Below are positions 8,266 through 18,506 of a stretch of DNA of 64,000 nt, piece after piece. Below the pieces are notes generated by a model, which worked only from the letters and a program-made list of their open reading frames with translations, was not told the origin of the DNA and did not search any database. The number at the start of each line of letters is the position of its first letter. Position 1 is the first letter of the stretch. Both the position numbers and the translations under genes were made by a program. The DNA lies in the NCBI RefSeq assembly GCF_030683065.1, contig NZ_JAUXMX010000007.1:227798-291797 (forward strand). The letters run 5' to 3'. Origin of the DNA: Pseudomonas sp. (lineage in GTDB: Bacteria > Pseudomonadota > Gammaproteobacteria > Pseudomonadales > Pseudomonadaceae).

Positions 8266-10005
8266 ATGAAAGACAGCATTCGCCACCTGATCCAGCAAGC
8301 CCTGAACCGCCTCACCGCCGAAGACGTGCTGCCCGAGGGCCTGAGCCCGACGATCCAGGTGGAGAACACCAAGGACAAGAGCCACGGCGACTTCGCCAGC
8401 AACATCGCCATGATGCTGGCCAAGCCGGCCGGCATGAAGCCGCGCGACCTGGCCGAGAAGCTGATCGCCGCCTTGCCAGCCAATGCCGACATCAGCAAGG
8501 TCGAGATCGCCGGGCCGGGCTTCCTCAATTTCTACCAGAACACCCAGGCCCTGGCCGTGCGCCTGGATGCCCTGCTGGCCGACGCCAAGCTCGGCGTGCA
8601 CAAGGCTGGCAACCCACAGACGGTGGTGGTCGACCTGTCCTCGCCGAACCTGGCCAAGGAAATGCACGTCGGCCACTTGCGCTCCACCATCATTGGCGAT
8701 GCCGTAGCACGAGTGCTGGAGTTTCTCGGCGACCAGGTGATCCGGCAGAACCACGTCGGCGACTGGGGCACCCAGTTCGGCATGCTGCTGGCCTTTATGG
8801 AAGCCAATCCGGCCGCTGCCGAAAGTGAACTGGCCGACCTGGAAGGCTTCTACCGCGCAGCGAAAAAGTGCTTCGACGACTCTGCCGAGTTTGCCGAGCG
8901 CGCGCGCGAACTGGTGGTGCAACTGCAAGCCGGTGAAACTGAGTGCATGCGCCTGTGGCACCGCTTCAATGAGATTTCCCTGTCGCACTGCCAAAAGGCC
9001 TACGACCGCTTGGGCGTCAAACTGAGCCCAGCCGACGTCAAGGGCGAGAGCGCCTACAACGCCGAGCTGCCGGGCATCATCGACGCCCTGCGGGCCACGG
9101 GCCTGCTCAGCGAGAGCGACGGCGCCCAGTGCGTGTTCATGGACACGTTCAAGAACGCCGAAGGTAACCCGTTGCCGGTGATCGTGCAGAAGGCCGGCGG
9201 CGGTTACCTGTACGCGACCACCGACCTGGCCGCCATGCGTTACCGCAGCCAGGTACTGAAAGCCGATCGCGCCCTGTATTTCGTCGATCAGCGCCAGGCC
9301 CTGCACTTCCAGATGACCTTCGAAGTGGCGCGCCGCGCTGGCTTCGTGCATGACGGCATGCAACTCGAACACATGGGCTTCGGCACCATGAACGGCGCCG
9401 ACGGCCGCCCGTTCAAGACACGCGACGGCGGCACGGTCAAGCTGATCGACCTGCTCGATGAAGCCGAAGAGCGCGCCTACAGCCTGGTCAAAGGCAAGAA
9501 CCCGGAACTGGATGAAAGCGAGCTGCGCAACATCGCTCACGCGGTCGGTATTGGCGCGGTTAAATACGCCGATCTGTCCAAGCATCGCACCAGCGATTAC
9601 CGCTTTAACTTCGAACAAATGCTCAGCTTCGAGGGCAACACCGCGCCCTATCTGCTGTACGCCTACACCCGGGTGGCCAGCGTGTTCCGCAAGCTGGGCA
9701 AGGGCTTCGAGGCAATTGAAGGCAGCCTCAACCTGCAGGCGGCCCATGAAATCGAACTGGCCGGCAAACTCGCACAGTTCAACGAAGTGCTGGGCAGCGT
9801 GGCCGACAAGGGCGAACCGCACCTGCTCTGCGCCTACCTGTACGACGTAGCAGGATTGTTCTCCAGTTTCTACGAGCATTGCCCTATCCTCGCCGCCGAG
9901 GACCAGGCAACCCAGCAGAGCCGTTTGCGCCTGGCTGCTTTAACCGGCCGCACACTCAAGCAGGGCCTGGAACTGCTTGGCCTGGAAACCCTGGAGCGCA
10001 TGTAA
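8266..10005 (+). CDS. argS: Arginyl-tRNA synthetase
   Basis: Class I aminoacyl-tRNA synthetase charging tRNA-Arg. The 579-residue length is normal. The HIGH-type signature HVGH is at residues 134-137 within [17 protein letters not shown]. As in many ArgRS enzymes, a canonical KMSKS is absent and the loop reads FKTRDGG. The C-terminal DALR anticodon-binding domain ends in [13 protein letters not shown]. It is followed without a gap by the SPOR-domain gene (TAA then GTG). Confidence 0.97.
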   Translation: MKDSIRHLIQQALNRLTAEDVLPEGLSPTIQVENTKDKSHGDFASNIAMMLAKPAGMKPRDLAEKLIAALPANADISKVEIAGPGFLNFYQNTQALAVRLDALLADAKLGVHKAGNPQTVVVDLSSPNLAKEMHVGHLRSTIIGDAVARVLEFLGDQVIRQNHVGDWGTQFGMLLAFMEANPAAAESELADLEGFYRAAKKCFDDSAEFAERARELVVQLQAGETECMRLWHRFNEISLSHCQKAYDRLGVKLSPADVKGESAYNAELPGIIDALRATGLLSESDGAQCVFMDTFKNAEGNPLPVIVQKAGGGYLYATTDLAAMRYRSQVLKADRALYFVDQRQALHFQMTFEVARRAGFVHDGMQLEHMGFGTMNGADGRPFKTRDGGTVKLIDLLDEAEERAYSLVKGKNPELDESELRNIAHAVGIGAVKYADLSKHRTSDYRFNFEQMLSFEGNTAPYLLYAYTRVASVFRKLGKGFEAIEGSLNLQAAHEIELAGKLAQFNEVLGSVADKGEPHLLCAYLYDVAGLFSSFYEHCPILAAEDQATQQSRLRLAALTGRTLKQGLELLGLETLERM

Positions 10006-10689
10006 GTGGCAGCAGCACGCAAGAAGCCCCCAGCCAAACGCGGCGCCAGCCGCTACAAGGCACCGGCGAAGAAACCCGTGCCCGGCTGGATCTGGCTGGC
10101 CTGCGGCCTGGTGGTTGGGGTGTTCGTCATGCTACTGATGAACCTGCAGCCGGGCAGCGACGCAGTCAAACGTAACAAGGCCGAGACCGCCAGCAGCCAG
10201 GTAAAGCCGAAACCTGAAACGCAAGAGCCAGCCAAGCCCAAGTACGACTTCTATACCCTACTGCCCGAGTCAGAAGTCATCGTGCCGCCGGATGCCCTGC
10301 CGCCCCCCGCCCCCGAGCAACAACCGGTGACGCCTGCAGAAGCGGAAAAGATCGACGCCGCCCGCGCCCTGGCCGCACTCAACGGCGAAACGCCACCGCC
10401 CGCACCGCCTGTAGCCAAGCCCGAACCTGCTGCCCAGGCGCCACTCAGCACCCAGTTTTTCCTCCAGGCCGGCTCGTTCCGGCGCAAGGATGACGCGGAA
10501 AGCGTCCGTGCGCAGATCATCCTGCTCGGCCAGAATGTGCGCGTGGAGTCCGGCACGGTGCGCGAAGAAACCTGGTACCGCGTACTGGTCGGCCCCTTCG
10601 CCAACCGCGAGCAACTCGCGGTATCGCAAAAAGCCCTGTCGGCCAACGGCTTCAGCAATTTGCTTCTGCAGCAACGGCAGAACCGCTAA
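10006..10689 (+). CDS. SPOR-domain inner-membrane protein (FtsN-like)
   Basis: A 227-residue bitopic protein starting with GTG directly after the argS stop. It has a short basic cytoplasmic tail (ARKKPPAKRG), one transmembrane helix (WIWLACGLVVGVFVMLLM, about residues 28-45), a Pro/Ala/Lys-rich periplasmic linker, and a C-terminal SPOR domain (FFLQAGSFRRKDDAESVRAQ to the end). SPOR domains bind denuded septal peptidoglycan, so a division-related role like that of FtsN is likely. Alternative membership in the DedD/RlpA-like SPOR proteins cannot be excluded. The argS-SPOR-hslVU order matches P. aeruginosa. Confidence 0.85.
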   Translation: MAAARKKPPAKRGASRYKAPAKKPVPGWIWLACGLVVGVFVMLLMNLQPGSDAVKRNKAETASSQVKPKPETQEPAKPKYDFYTLLPESEVIVPPDALPPPAPEQQPVTPAEAEKIDAARALAALNGETPPPAPPVAKPEPAAQAPLSTQFFLQAGSFRRKDDAESVRAQIILLGQNVRVESGTVREETWYRVLVGPFANREQLAVSQKALSANGFSNLLLQQRQNR

Positions 10690-10871
10690 CACTCGCCCCG
10701 ACCGGCTCCATTGGGGCCGGCCGATGGTTCTGGCGCTGTCGGCAACCTGCTGTTACAGGCGCGACCACACCGTTTAGTCGAGAATCATCGGCTGTTGGTT
10801 GAAAAGTGCTGCACGCCCCCCCATTTGAAACTGCATCGGGCATTTTCGCCCCGCGGCATGGAGACTCCCCT

Positions 10872-11405
10872 TTGACCACCATCGTTTCAGTGCGCCGCCA
10901 CGGCAAAGTCGTCATGGGCGGCGACGGCCAGGTTTCCCTCGGTAATACCGTGATGAAAGGCAACGCGAAAAAAGTTCGCCGCCTCTACCACGGCCAGGTA
11001 TTGGCCGGTTTTGCCGGTGCCACTGCAGATGCCTTCACCCTGTTCGAGCGCTTCGAAGGCAAGCTGGAAAAACACCAGGGCCACCTGGTACGCGCCGCCG
11101 TCGAGCTGGCCAAAGACTGGCGCACCGACCGCTCGCTAAGCCGCCTGGAAGCCATGCTCGCGGTTGCCAACAAAGACGCCTCACTGATTATTACCGGCAA
11201 TGGCGACGTAGTGGAGCCGGAACACGGCTTGATCGCCATGGGTTCCGGCGGTGGTTTCGCCCAGGCGGCGGCCCTGGCCTTGCTGCAAAACACCGAGCAA
11301 ATGTCGGCCCACGAAATTGCGGAAAAAGCGCTGAACATTGCCGCGTCCATCTGCGTCTTTACCAATCAGAACCTGACTATCGAGGAACTGGATTCGGCCA
11401 TCTGA
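10872..11405 (+). CDS. hslV: ATP-dependent protease subunit HslV
   Basis: Proteasome-like peptidase of the HslUV (ClpYQ) protease. The start is a TTG at 10872: the mature protein must begin TTIVSVRR with the N-terminal threonine nucleophile, GGAG lies 9 bases upstream, and the nearby ATG at 10858 hits a stop after five codons. This gives 177 residues, the family length. The conserved [20 protein letters not shown] and [17 protein letters not shown] follow. hslU starts 28 bases downstream. Confidence 0.96.
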   Translation: MTTIVSVRRHGKVVMGGDGQVSLGNTVMKGNAKKVRRLYHGQVLAGFAGATADAFTLFERFEGKLEKHQGHLVRAAVELAKDWRTDRSLSRLEAMLAVANKDASLIITGNGDVVEPEHGLIAMGSGGGFAQAAALALLQNTEQMSAHEIAEKALNIAASICVFTNQNLTIEELDSAI

Positions 11406-11432
11406 GCCGATTTCCGTTCGGAGCCGCCTGCT

Positions 11433-12773
11433 ATGTCCATGACGCCCCGCGAGATCGTTCACGAACTCAACCGCCACATCATCGGCCAGGACGACGCCAA
11501 GCGTGCCGTGGCCATCGCCCTGCGCAATCGCTGGCGACGCATGCAGCTCCCCCTGGAGTTGCGTGCCGAAGTGACGCCAAAGAACATCCTGATGATCGGC
11601 CCGACCGGTGTCGGCAAGACCGAAATCGCCCGGCGCCTGGCCAAACTGGCGGGCGCGCCCTTCATCAAGGTCGAAGCGACCAAGTTCACCGAAGTCGGCT
11701 ACGTTGGCCGCGACGTTGAGTCGATCATTCGCGACCTGGCCGATGCCGCAGTGAAAATGCTCCGCGAGCAGGAAATCGTCAAAGTCCGCCACCGCGCCGA
11801 GGACGCCGCCGAAGAGCGCATCCTCGATGCCCTGCTACCCCCTGCGCGTGCCGGCTTCAATGAAGACCCCACGCCAAGCAGCGACTCCAATACCCGCCAG
11901 CTGTTCCGCAAGCGCCTGCGCGAAGGCCAGCTAGATGACAAGGACATCGACATCGAGGTGGCTGACAGTCCGGCAGGCATCGAGATCATGACCCCGCCAG
12001 GCATGGAAGAGATGACCAACCAGCTGCAGAGCCTGTTCTCCAGCATGGGCAAGGGCAAGAAGAAGAGCCGCACCCTCAAGGTCAAGGAAGCACTGAAGCT
12101 GGTGCGCGACGAAGAAGCCGCACGCCTGGTCAACGAGGAGGAGCTGAAAGCCCGCGCCCTGGAAGCCGTGGAACAGAATGGTATCGTCTTCATCGACGAG
12201 ATCGACAAAGTCGCCAAGCGCGGCAACGTTGGTGGCGCCGATGTTTCTCGCGAAGGCGTGCAACGCGACCTGCTGCCATTGATCGAAGGCTGCACGGTCA
12301 ACACCAAACTGGGCATGGTCAAGACCGACCACATCCTGTTTATCGCCTCCGGCGCTTTCCACCTGAGCAAGCCCAGCGACCTGGTGCCGGAACTGCAGGG
12401 GCGCCTGCCGATCCGCGTCGAACTCAAGGCACTGTCGCCGGAAGATTTCGAGCGCATCCTCACCGAACCGCACGCCTCGCTGACCGAACAGTACATTGCC
12501 CTGCTCAACACCGAGGGCTTGAAAATCGAGTTCGCCGCCGACGGCATCAAGCGGATCGCCGAGATCGCCTGGCAGGTCAACGAGAAGACCGAGAACATCG
12601 GTGCACGCCGCTTGCACACCCTGCTTGAGCGGTTGCTTGAGGAGGTGTCGTTCAGCGCCGGCGACCTGGCGGCCCAGCACGACGAGAAGCCGATCCATAT
12701 TGATGCCGACTACGTCAACGACCACCTCGGCGAACTGGCTGAGGACGAAGACCTGTCGCGCTATATTCTTTAA
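11433..12773 (+). CDS. hslU: ATP-dependent protease ATPase subunit HslU
   Basis: AAA+ unfoldase of the HslUV protease. The protein has 446 residues. Walker [10 protein letters not shown] begins near residue 56, the pore motif GYVGRDVE follows, then the intermediate (I) domain, Walker B ([14 protein letters not shown]) and the sensor/arginine-finger region. The extreme C-terminus LSRYIL is the tail that docks into HslV. Same operon as hslV. Confidence 0.97.
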   Translation: MSMTPREIVHELNRHIIGQDDAKRAVAIALRNRWRRMQLPLELRAEVTPKNILMIGPTGVGKTEIARRLAKLAGAPFIKVEATKFTEVGYVGRDVESIIRDLADAAVKMLREQEIVKVRHRAEDAAEERILDALLPPARAGFNEDPTPSSDSNTRQLFRKRLREGQLDDKDIDIEVADSPAGIEIMTPPGMEEMTNQLQSLFSSMGKGKKKSRTLKVKEALKLVRDEEAARLVNEEELKARALEAVEQNGIVFIDEIDKVAKRGNVGGADVSREGVQRDLLPLIEGCTVNTKLGMVKTDHILFIASGAFHLSKPSDLVPELQGRLPIRVELKALSPEDFERILTEPHASLTEQYIALLNTEGLKIEFAADGIKRIAEIAWQVNEKTENIGARRLHTLLERLLEEVSFSAGDLAAQHDEKPIHIDADYVNDHLGELAEDEDLSRYIL

Positions 12774-12833
12774 CCCAACAGCCAACCTGCAGGCGCCAGC
12801 GTGCGCTGGTCCGGCACCCCAACGGGATGCTCG

Positions 12834-12856
12834 ATCGCCAGCAAGCTGGCGCCTAC
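12834..12856 (-). repeat. REP element (one mismatch to the 23-base form)
   Basis: Copy of the repeat found perfectly at 27438-27460 and twice at 63867-63938, with one substitution (GGCGCC for GGCTCC). A degenerate facing copy starts near 12788 (GCAGGCGCCAGC), so this may be a decayed REPIN. Confidence 0.75.
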
Positions 12857-12871
12857 AACAGCGGGGCATCA

Positions 12872-13246
12872 ATGATGAACATTCCCAGCGCCGTCAAACT
12901 GCACAAAGCATCGCGAACCCTGGAGCTGCAGTACGGCAGCGCCAGCTACACCCTGCCGGCAGAATTCCTGCGCGTGCACTCGCCTTCGGCCGAGGTACAA
13001 GGCCACGGCAAACCAATCCTGCAAGTCGGCAAGCTGCATGCCGCCCTGAGCGGCGTTGAGCCGGCAGGTAATTACGCCCTGAAACTCTGCTTCGACGATG
13101 GCCACGACAGCGGCCTGTTCAGCTGGGACTACCTCTACAAACTGGCAACCCATCAGGACAGCCTGTGGGCCGACTACCTGGCCGCGCTAGCGGCTGCCGG
13201 ACAATCTCGCGACCCAAATGAGTTCGTGGTCAAGCTGATGCTCTAG
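12872..13246 (+). CDS. DUF971 (gamma-butyrobetaine hydroxylase-like N-terminal) protein
   Basis: A 124-residue protein of the DUF971 family, which resembles the N-terminal domain of gamma-butyrobetaine hydroxylases. Conserved features are LHKASRTLELQYG at the start, YTLPAEFLRVHSPSAE, and LCFDDGHDSGLFSWDYLYKL. Some DUF971 domains have been linked to iron-sulfur cluster handling, but nothing in this sequence settles a function. It always lies between hslU and phaC1 in related pseudomonads, which is synteny rather than proof of a PHA role. ATGs at 12872 and 12875 are both possible. Confidence 0.85.
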   Translation: MMNIPSAVKLHKASRTLELQYGSASYTLPAEFLRVHSPSAEVQGHGKPILQVGKLHAALSGVEPAGNYALKLCFDDGHDSGLFSWDYLYKLATHQDSLWADYLAALAAAGQSRDPNEFVVKLML

Positions 13247-13273
13247 CAACCTGCCTGAAGCATTCGCAGGTTG
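13247..13273 (+). terminator. Hairpin after the DUF971 gene
   Basis: CAACCTGC (13247-13254) pairs with GCAGGTTG (13266-13273) immediately at the stop codon. There is no clear T-run, so termination may be weak or the hairpin may protect the 3' end. Confidence 0.4.
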
Positions 13274-13695
13274 TGAAAATATTTCGCGGCGCATTGACCA
13301 CCTCCAGACACCTGCACTCGCCGGGCACTTTTTCACACGTTCTCGGCGCGGCCCAGCCAAACAGCCGAGCTAGAGCCTCTGCGCCCCGCACCAACCACCT
13401 GCAATGCCCCCTGGCGAGCGCGCAAGCGCGGCGGCCTGAGGTTAGAGCGCACTTTCTAATCTATCGCGGCATACTCTTCGCGCATTTGGCTTGCATCGCA
13501 GCCAGCTTGCGCAAATCAAAAAACTCGGGTAACCAAGGAACTGGCAGGTACTCTGCACTTGCTGACTGGGCAACTGCTTAAACAGATGCGGAGCTAATCC
13601 GCCCCCGTAACCCGAGCAATACCAGGCTCCTATTTACTGTGTCGCCACGCACAGCAGCATGCCGGTATTCGCCGCAGGACAATGGAGCGTCGTAG
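13274..13695 (+). other. phaC1 upstream region
   Basis: About 420 bases with no convincing gene. It carries the -24/-12 promoter at 13542-13557 and a leader of roughly 125 bases before phaC1. The short open frames here lack family features. Confidence 0.6.
13542..13557 (+). promoter_or_regulatory. Candidate RpoN (sigma-54) -24/-12 promoter of phaC1
   Basis: TGGCAGGTACTCTGCA matches the consensus TGGCACG-N4-TTGCA at 13 of 16 or better, with the obligatory GG and GC exactly 12 bases apart. It is about 140 bases upstream of the phaC1 ATG. A -24/-12 promoter upstream of phaC1 has been described in other pseudomonads. Confidence 0.65.
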
Positions 13696-15375
13696 ATGAC
13701 CGAAAAAAATAATGATGTCCTGAAGAAGCAAGCCTCGGAAAACACCCTCGGCTTGAACCCGATCATCGGCATCCAAAGTAAAGATCTACTGACCTCGGCA
13801 CGCACAGTGTTCACCCAAGCCATTCGACAACCGCTGCACAGCGCCAAGCATGTCGCGCATTTTGGTGTGGAACTGAAGAACGTTCTGTTTGGCAAGTCCG
13901 ACCTGCAGCCCGAGAGTAACGACCGTCGCTTCGTCGACCCGGCCTGGAGCCAAAATCCGCTGTACAAGCGCTACCTGCAAACCTACCTGGCCTGGCGCAA
14001 GGAACTGCATGACTGGGTCGAGCACAGCAACATGTCGGAGCAGGACGCCAACCGCGGCCACTTCCTGGTCAACCTGATGACCGATGCCATGGCGCCAAGC
14101 AACAGCATGGCCAACCCAGCGGCGGTCAAGCGCTTCTTTGAAACCGGCGGCAAGAGCATGCTCGACGGTCTTTCGCACCTGGCCAAGGACATTGTCAATA
14201 ACGGCGGCATGCCCAGCCAGGTCGACATGAACGCCTTCGAGGTCGGCAAGAGCCTGGCCACGACCGAGGGCGCGGTGGTGTTCCGTAATAGTGTGCTGGA
14301 ACTGATCCACTATCGACCGATAACAGAACAGGTGCATGAGCGGCCGATACTGGTCGTGCCACCACAGATCAACAAATTCTATGTATTCGATCTGTCACCG
14401 GAAAAGAGCCTGGCACGCTTTCTATTGCGTAGCGGCATACAAACCTTCGTCGTCAGTTGGCGCAATCCGACCAAAGCGCAACGCGAGTGGGGCCTGTCGA
14501 GCTATATCGAAGCGCTCAAAGAAGCCATCGACGCCGTCATCGCAATTACCGGCAGCCAGGACATCAATATGCTCGGCGCCTGCTCGGGCGGGCTGACCAC
14601 CGCGTCGCTGCTCGGCCACTATGCGGCGCTGGGTGAAAACAAGGTACACGCCCTGACCCTGCTGGTCAGCGTGCTGGACAACAAGCTGGACACCACTGTC
14701 GCCCTGTTTGCCGATGACAAGACCCTGGAGATGGCCAAACGACGCTCCTACCAGGCCGGCGTCATCGAAGGCAGCGACATGGCCAAGGTGTTCGCCTGGA
14801 TGCGCCCCAACGACCTGATCTGGAACTACTGGGTCAACAACTACCTGCTCGGCAACGAGCCGCCGGTTTTCGACATTCTCTACTGGAACAACGACACCAC
14901 ACGCCTGCCCGCCGCACTGCATGGCGAGTTCATCGACATGTTCAAGACCAACCCGCTGATTCGCCCCGGCGCCCTGGAAGTCTGCGGCACGCCGATCAAC
15001 CTCAAGCAGGTCACCTGCGACGTTTTCTGTCTCGCCGGGACCACCGATCACATCACACCCTGGGAGGCGTGCTACAAGTCAGCCCGCTTGTTCGGCGGCA
15101 AATGTGAGTTCGTGCTGTCCAGCAGCGGGCACATCCAGAGCATCCTCAACCCGCCGGGCAATCCCAAGTCGCGCTACATGACCAACACGGAACTGCCGTT
15201 CGAACCGAAAGACTGGCAGGAAAGCGCGACCAAGCACACCGACTCCTGGTGGTTGCATTGGCAGAAGTGGCTAAGCGAGCGCTCCGGCGCAAGCAAAAAA
15301 GCACCCACCAAGCTGGGCAACAAACAGTTCTCGCCAGGCGAGGCAGCACCAGGTACCTACGTGCACGAACGCTGA
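13696..15375 (+). CDS. phaC1: Class II poly(3-hydroxyalkanoate) synthase 1
   Basis: Polymerises medium-chain-length (R)-3-hydroxyacyl-CoA into PHA on the granule surface. The 559-residue protein has the class II N-terminal domain and an alpha/beta-hydrolase core. The lipase-like box GACSGG carries the nucleophile Cys296. The later catalytic Asp (TTDHITPW) and His (SSSGHIQSILNPPGNPK) are visible. It is the first gene of phaC1-phaZ-phaC2-phaD and lies behind a likely RpoN promoter. Confidence 0.97.
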   Translation: MTEKNNDVLKKQASENTLGLNPIIGIQSKDLLTSARTVFTQAIRQPLHSAKHVAHFGVELKNVLFGKSDLQPESNDRRFVDPAWSQNPLYKRYLQTYLAWRKELHDWVEHSNMSEQDANRGHFLVNLMTDAMAPSNSMANPAAVKRFFETGGKSMLDGLSHLAKDIVNNGGMPSQVDMNAFEVGKSLATTEGAVVFRNSVLELIHYRPITEQVHERPILVVPPQINKFYVFDLSPEKSLARFLLRSGIQTFVVSWRNPTKAQREWGLSSYIEALKEAIDAVIAITGSQDINMLGACSGGLTTASLLGHYAALGENKVHALTLLVSVLDNKLDTTVALFADDKTLEMAKRRSYQAGVIEGSDMAKVFAWMRPNDLIWNYWVNNYLLGNEPPVFDILYWNNDTTRLPAALHGEFIDMFKTNPLIRPGALEVCGTPINLKQVTCDVFCLAGTTDHITPWEACYKSARLFGGKCEFVLSSSGHIQSILNPPGNPKSRYMTNTELPFEPKDWQESATKHTDSWWLHWQKWLSERSGASKKAPTKLGNKQFSPGEAAPGTYVHER

Positions 15376-15402
15376 TCGACTGCGCACTGCGCACTACTGC
15401 CC

Positions 15403-15422
15403 GCGGCACCTGGAAGTGCCGC
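15403..15422 (+). other. Intercistronic hairpin between phaC1 and phaZ
   Basis: GCGGCAC and GTGCCGC pair perfectly around CTGGAA, 28 bases after the phaC1 stop. Without a T-run it is more likely an mRNA-stabilising or attenuating hairpin than a full terminator. Confidence 0.45.
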
Positions 15423-15528
15423 TCGCCCAACCGGCCCTCCAGCCGCGCCGGCGGCCAGGTTAGCCCTGGCAGTTCTGGGAGTGACCTGGAAGGTCTCATC
15501 CAGTGTTTTAATTCATAGGGCCGCGCGC

Positions 15529-16383
15529 ATGTCGTTACCATTTGTTTTTCGCACGATCGAACTGGATGGCCAAACCATCCGTACCGCCGTTCGCCCCGGT
15601 AGCGGAAAAATGGCGCCGCTACTGATCTTCAACGGCATCGGCGCCAACCTGGAGCTGGTCATGCCCTTCGTTCGGGCACTCGACAGCGACCTTGAAGTGA
15701 TCGCCTTCGACGTGCCCGGCGTGGGTGGTTCATCGACCCCCAGCACCCCCTTCCGCTTCCCCGGCCTGGCCAAACTCGCAGCGCGCATGCTGGATTACCT
15801 GGACTACGGCCAGGTCAATGTAATCGGCGTGTCCTGGGGCGGCGCCCTGGCACAACAGTTCGCCCATGATTATCCGGAGCGCTGCAAAAAACTGGTGCTG
15901 GCCGCCACATCGGCCGGGGCAGTGATGGTGCCGGGCAAGCCCAAGGTACTCTGGCGCATGGCCAGTCCACGGCGCTATGTGCAGCCATCCTACGGCGTAC
16001 AAATCGCCCCGGACATCTACGGCGGCGCCTTTCGCCGCGACCCCAAGCTGGCCCTGGCGCATGCCAGCAAGGTGCGCTCGGGCGGCAAGATGGGCTACTA
16101 CTGGCAGTTATTCGCCGGCCTTGGCTGGACCAGCATTCACTGGCTGCACAAAATACGTCAGCCGACCCTGGTGCTGGCCGGTGACGATGATCCGCTGATC
16201 CCGCTGATCAACATGCGCCTGCTCGCCTGGCGCATCCCGAACGCCGAACTGCACGTAATCGACGATGGCCACCTGTTCCTGGTGACTCGCGCCGAGGCCG
16301 TGGCGCCGATCATCATGAAATTCCTCGCTGAAGAGCGCCAACGCGCCGTAATGCACCCGCAGCCTGCCGTTGCTCGCCAGTAA
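15529..16383 (+). CDS. phaZ: Intracellular medium-chain-length PHA depolymerase
   Basis: Granule-associated serine hydrolase that releases 3-hydroxyalkanoates from stored PHA. With the ATG at 15529 the protein is 284 residues, matching pseudomonad PhaZ. The nucleophile elbow is GVSWGG (Ser102), the acid lies in AGDDDPLIP, and the base is the His of DDGHLFL. An earlier in-frame start exists but adds no family sequence. It sits between the two synthases as in all mcl-PHA loci. Confidence 0.96.
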   Translation: MSLPFVFRTIELDGQTIRTAVRPGSGKMAPLLIFNGIGANLELVMPFVRALDSDLEVIAFDVPGVGGSSTPSTPFRFPGLAKLAARMLDYLDYGQVNVIGVSWGGALAQQFAHDYPERCKKLVLAATSAGAVMVPGKPKVLWRMASPRRYVQPSYGVQIAPDIYGGAFRRDPKLALAHASKVRSGGKMGYYWQLFAGLGWTSIHWLHKIRQPTLVLAGDDDPLIPLINMRLLAWRIPNAELHVIDDGHLFLVTRAEAVAPIIMKFLAEERQRAVMHPQPAVARQ

Positions 16384-16747
16384 TGAGGGGCGATGCAAGC
16401 ACTCACGCGCAGCCAGCCGCGCTCAACAGAGTGGCAATTTCTCGGCCGGCTGGGCCGCGAGCGCTGCCACAACGCCCTATCTCGGTGCACGAATAATGGC
16501 GCCGGCGCTTATCACTGCACCCACCTTCTGGCCTGCTGATTGGCTCGGGTACCACTGACACTGCGTGACAGTTCCCCGCCCTATGGCACACCATGCCACG
16601 GCGTAGCGCCTTGCCCATAAGCGCAGACATCCTGTTTTGAATCAACCCACTGACCACTCCGGCTGCTAGTCTGCAAACTGACAGTCGTCTTGGTATAAGC
16701 CTTGCTGTACTGCACCCTGATCACGGATAGCTTTGGAGTGTCGCCGC
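16384..16747 (+). other. phaZ-phaC2 intergenic region
   Basis: 364 bases without a supported gene. There is a short inverted repeat TGGCA-N5-TGCCA (16584-16598) and a TATAAG hexamer (16694-16699) that could be a -10 element, but no good -35 stands 17 bases ahead. phaC2 may have its own promoter here. Confidence 0.45.
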
Positions 16748-18430
16748 ATGCGCAAACAACCCCCGGCATCTAGCCTCCCGGCCCCCGCCGGCGCAATGAA
16801 TGTCCAAAGTGCCGTCGTTGGCTTACGCGCCAGAGACATGTTCTCCACCCTGCGCAGCCTGGCCTTGCAGGGTTTGCGGCAGCCCGCTCACAGCGCCCGT
16901 CATGCGCTGGCCCTGGGCGGGCAGCTGGGTCGTGTTCTGCTCGGTGATACGCCTTACCAGGTTAATCCGAAAGACTTACGCTTTACCGATCCGACCTGGC
17001 GGTTAAATCCGTTTTACCGGCGCAGCCTGCAGGCCTACCTGGCCTGGCAAAATCAGCTCGGCAGCTGGATCGAGGAAAGCGACATGAGCGCTGATGATCG
17101 CAGCCGCGCGCGCTTTGTCGTCAGCATCCTTGGCGATGCGCTGTCACCCTCCAACACGCTGCTCAACCCACTGGCGCTCAAAGAGCTGTTCAACAGTGGC
17201 GGCAGCAGCGTAGTCAAAGGCCTGAGCCACCTGCTCGACGACCTGTTGCACAACAACGGCATGCCCAGCCAGGTCAACAAGCGGGCCTTCGAAGTCGGTC
17301 GCAGCCTGGCCGCCACACCCGGCGCGGTGGTGTTTCGCAATGAACTGTTGGAGCTGATCCAGTACAAGCCGATGAGCGAGAAACAATACGCCCGCCCCCT
17401 GCTGATCGTCCCGCCCCAGATCAACAAGTACTACATCTTCGACCTGTCGCCAGACAAGAGCTTCGTCCAGTACGCCCTGAAGAATGGCCTGCAAACCTTT
17501 ATCGTCAGCTGGCGCAATCCTGATGCGCGGCACCGCGAGTGGGGCCTCTCCAGCTATGTACAGGCGATCGAGGAGGCTATCGATGTATGCCGGGCAATCA
17601 CCGCCAGCAAAGACGTCAACCTGCTGGGCGCCTGCGCGGGCGGCCTGACCATCGCCGCCCTGCAGGGGCACCTGCAGGCCAAGCGGCAACTGCGCAAAGT
17701 GGCCAGCGCCACCTACATGGTCAGCCTGCTGGACAGCCAGATCGACAGCCCGGCGATGCTCTTCGCCGACGAAAAAACCCTGGAAGCGGCCAAGCGCCGC
17801 TCCTACCAACAGGGCGTACTGGACGGCCGCGACATGGCCAAGGTGTTCGCCTGGATGCGCCCTAACGACCTGATCTGGAACTACTGGATCAACAATTATC
17901 TGCTCGGCAAGCAGCCGCCGGCCTTCGACATTCTCTACTGGAACAACGATAACACCCGCCTGCCGGCTGCACTGCATGGCGACCTGATCGACTTCTTCCA
18001 ACACAATCCATTAATCCGTGCCGGCGGCATGGAGATATGTGGCACCCCGGTCGACCTGCGCAAGGTCACCGTCGACAGCTTTAACGTCGCCGGGATCAAC
18101 GATCACATCACCCCCTGGGACGCGGTATACCGCTCGACCCTGCTGATCGGCGGCAACAAACGCTTCATCCTGTCCAACAGCGGGCATATCCAGAGCATTC
18201 TCAACCCGCCGGGCAACCCCAAGGCCAACTACCTCGAGAGCAACACGCTGAGCGCCGACCCGCGGGCCTGGTACCACGACGCACAAAAGCACGACGGCAG
18301 TTGGTGGCCGCAGTGGCTGAGCTGGACCCAGGAACACGCGGGTGAACAGCGCGAAACCCTGACCGCCCTGGGTAATGCGCAGTACCCCGCGATGGAAGCA
18401 GCACCCGGCACTTATGTGCATGTGCGCTAG
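16748..18430 (+). CDS. phaC2: Class II poly(3-hydroxyalkanoate) synthase 2
   Basis: Second mcl-PHA synthase, 560 residues, about the same length and architecture as PhaC1. The nucleophile box reads GACAGG with Cys296; NDHITPW and NSGHIQSILNPPGNPK carry the Asp and His. The ATG at 16748 has GGAG 9 bases upstream and was preferred over an in-frame TTG at 16733. A strong terminator separates it from phaD. Confidence 0.97.
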   Translation: MRKQPPASSLPAPAGAMNVQSAVVGLRARDMFSTLRSLALQGLRQPAHSARHALALGGQLGRVLLGDTPYQVNPKDLRFTDPTWRLNPFYRRSLQAYLAWQNQLGSWIEESDMSADDRSRARFVVSILGDALSPSNTLLNPLALKELFNSGGSSVVKGLSHLLDDLLHNNGMPSQVNKRAFEVGRSLAATPGAVVFRNELLELIQYKPMSEKQYARPLLIVPPQINKYYIFDLSPDKSFVQYALKNGLQTFIVSWRNPDARHREWGLSSYVQAIEEAIDVCRAITASKDVNLLGACAGGLTIAALQGHLQAKRQLRKVASATYMVSLLDSQIDSPAMLFADEKTLEAAKRRSYQQGVLDGRDMAKVFAWMRPNDLIWNYWINNYLLGKQPPAFDILYWNNDNTRLPAALHGDLIDFFQHNPLIRAGGMEICGTPVDLRKVTVDSFNVAGINDHITPWDAVYRSTLLIGGNKRFILSNSGHIQSILNPPGNPKANYLESNTLSADPRAWYHDAQKHDGSWWPQWLSWTQEHAGEQRETLTALGNAQYPAMEAAPGTYVHVR

Positions 18431-18443
18431 CACACCACCGAGC

Positions 18444-18469
18444 ACTGGCCGAAGTCACCTTCGGCCAGT
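18444..18469 (+). terminator. Terminator between phaC2 and phaD
   Basis: A perfect 11-bp stem, ACTGGCCGAAG / CTTCGGCCAGT, with a TCAC loop, followed by TATCTT. It stands 14 bases after the phaC2 stop and may reduce read-through into phaD. Confidence 0.75.
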
Positions 18470-18506
18470 TATCTTCCAGCCCTCACTGCCAGCATAAGAA
18501 GACCGG

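Noticed and set aside
8149..9879. Long open frame antisense to argS
   Set aside because: argS on the other strand has all synthetase motifs. The antisense frame has no domain, and high-GC codon bias routinely opens such frames.
13273..13581. Short rightward frame of about 100 codons upstream of phaC1
   Set aside because: It covers the -24/-12 promoter and has no ribosome site or recognisable domain.
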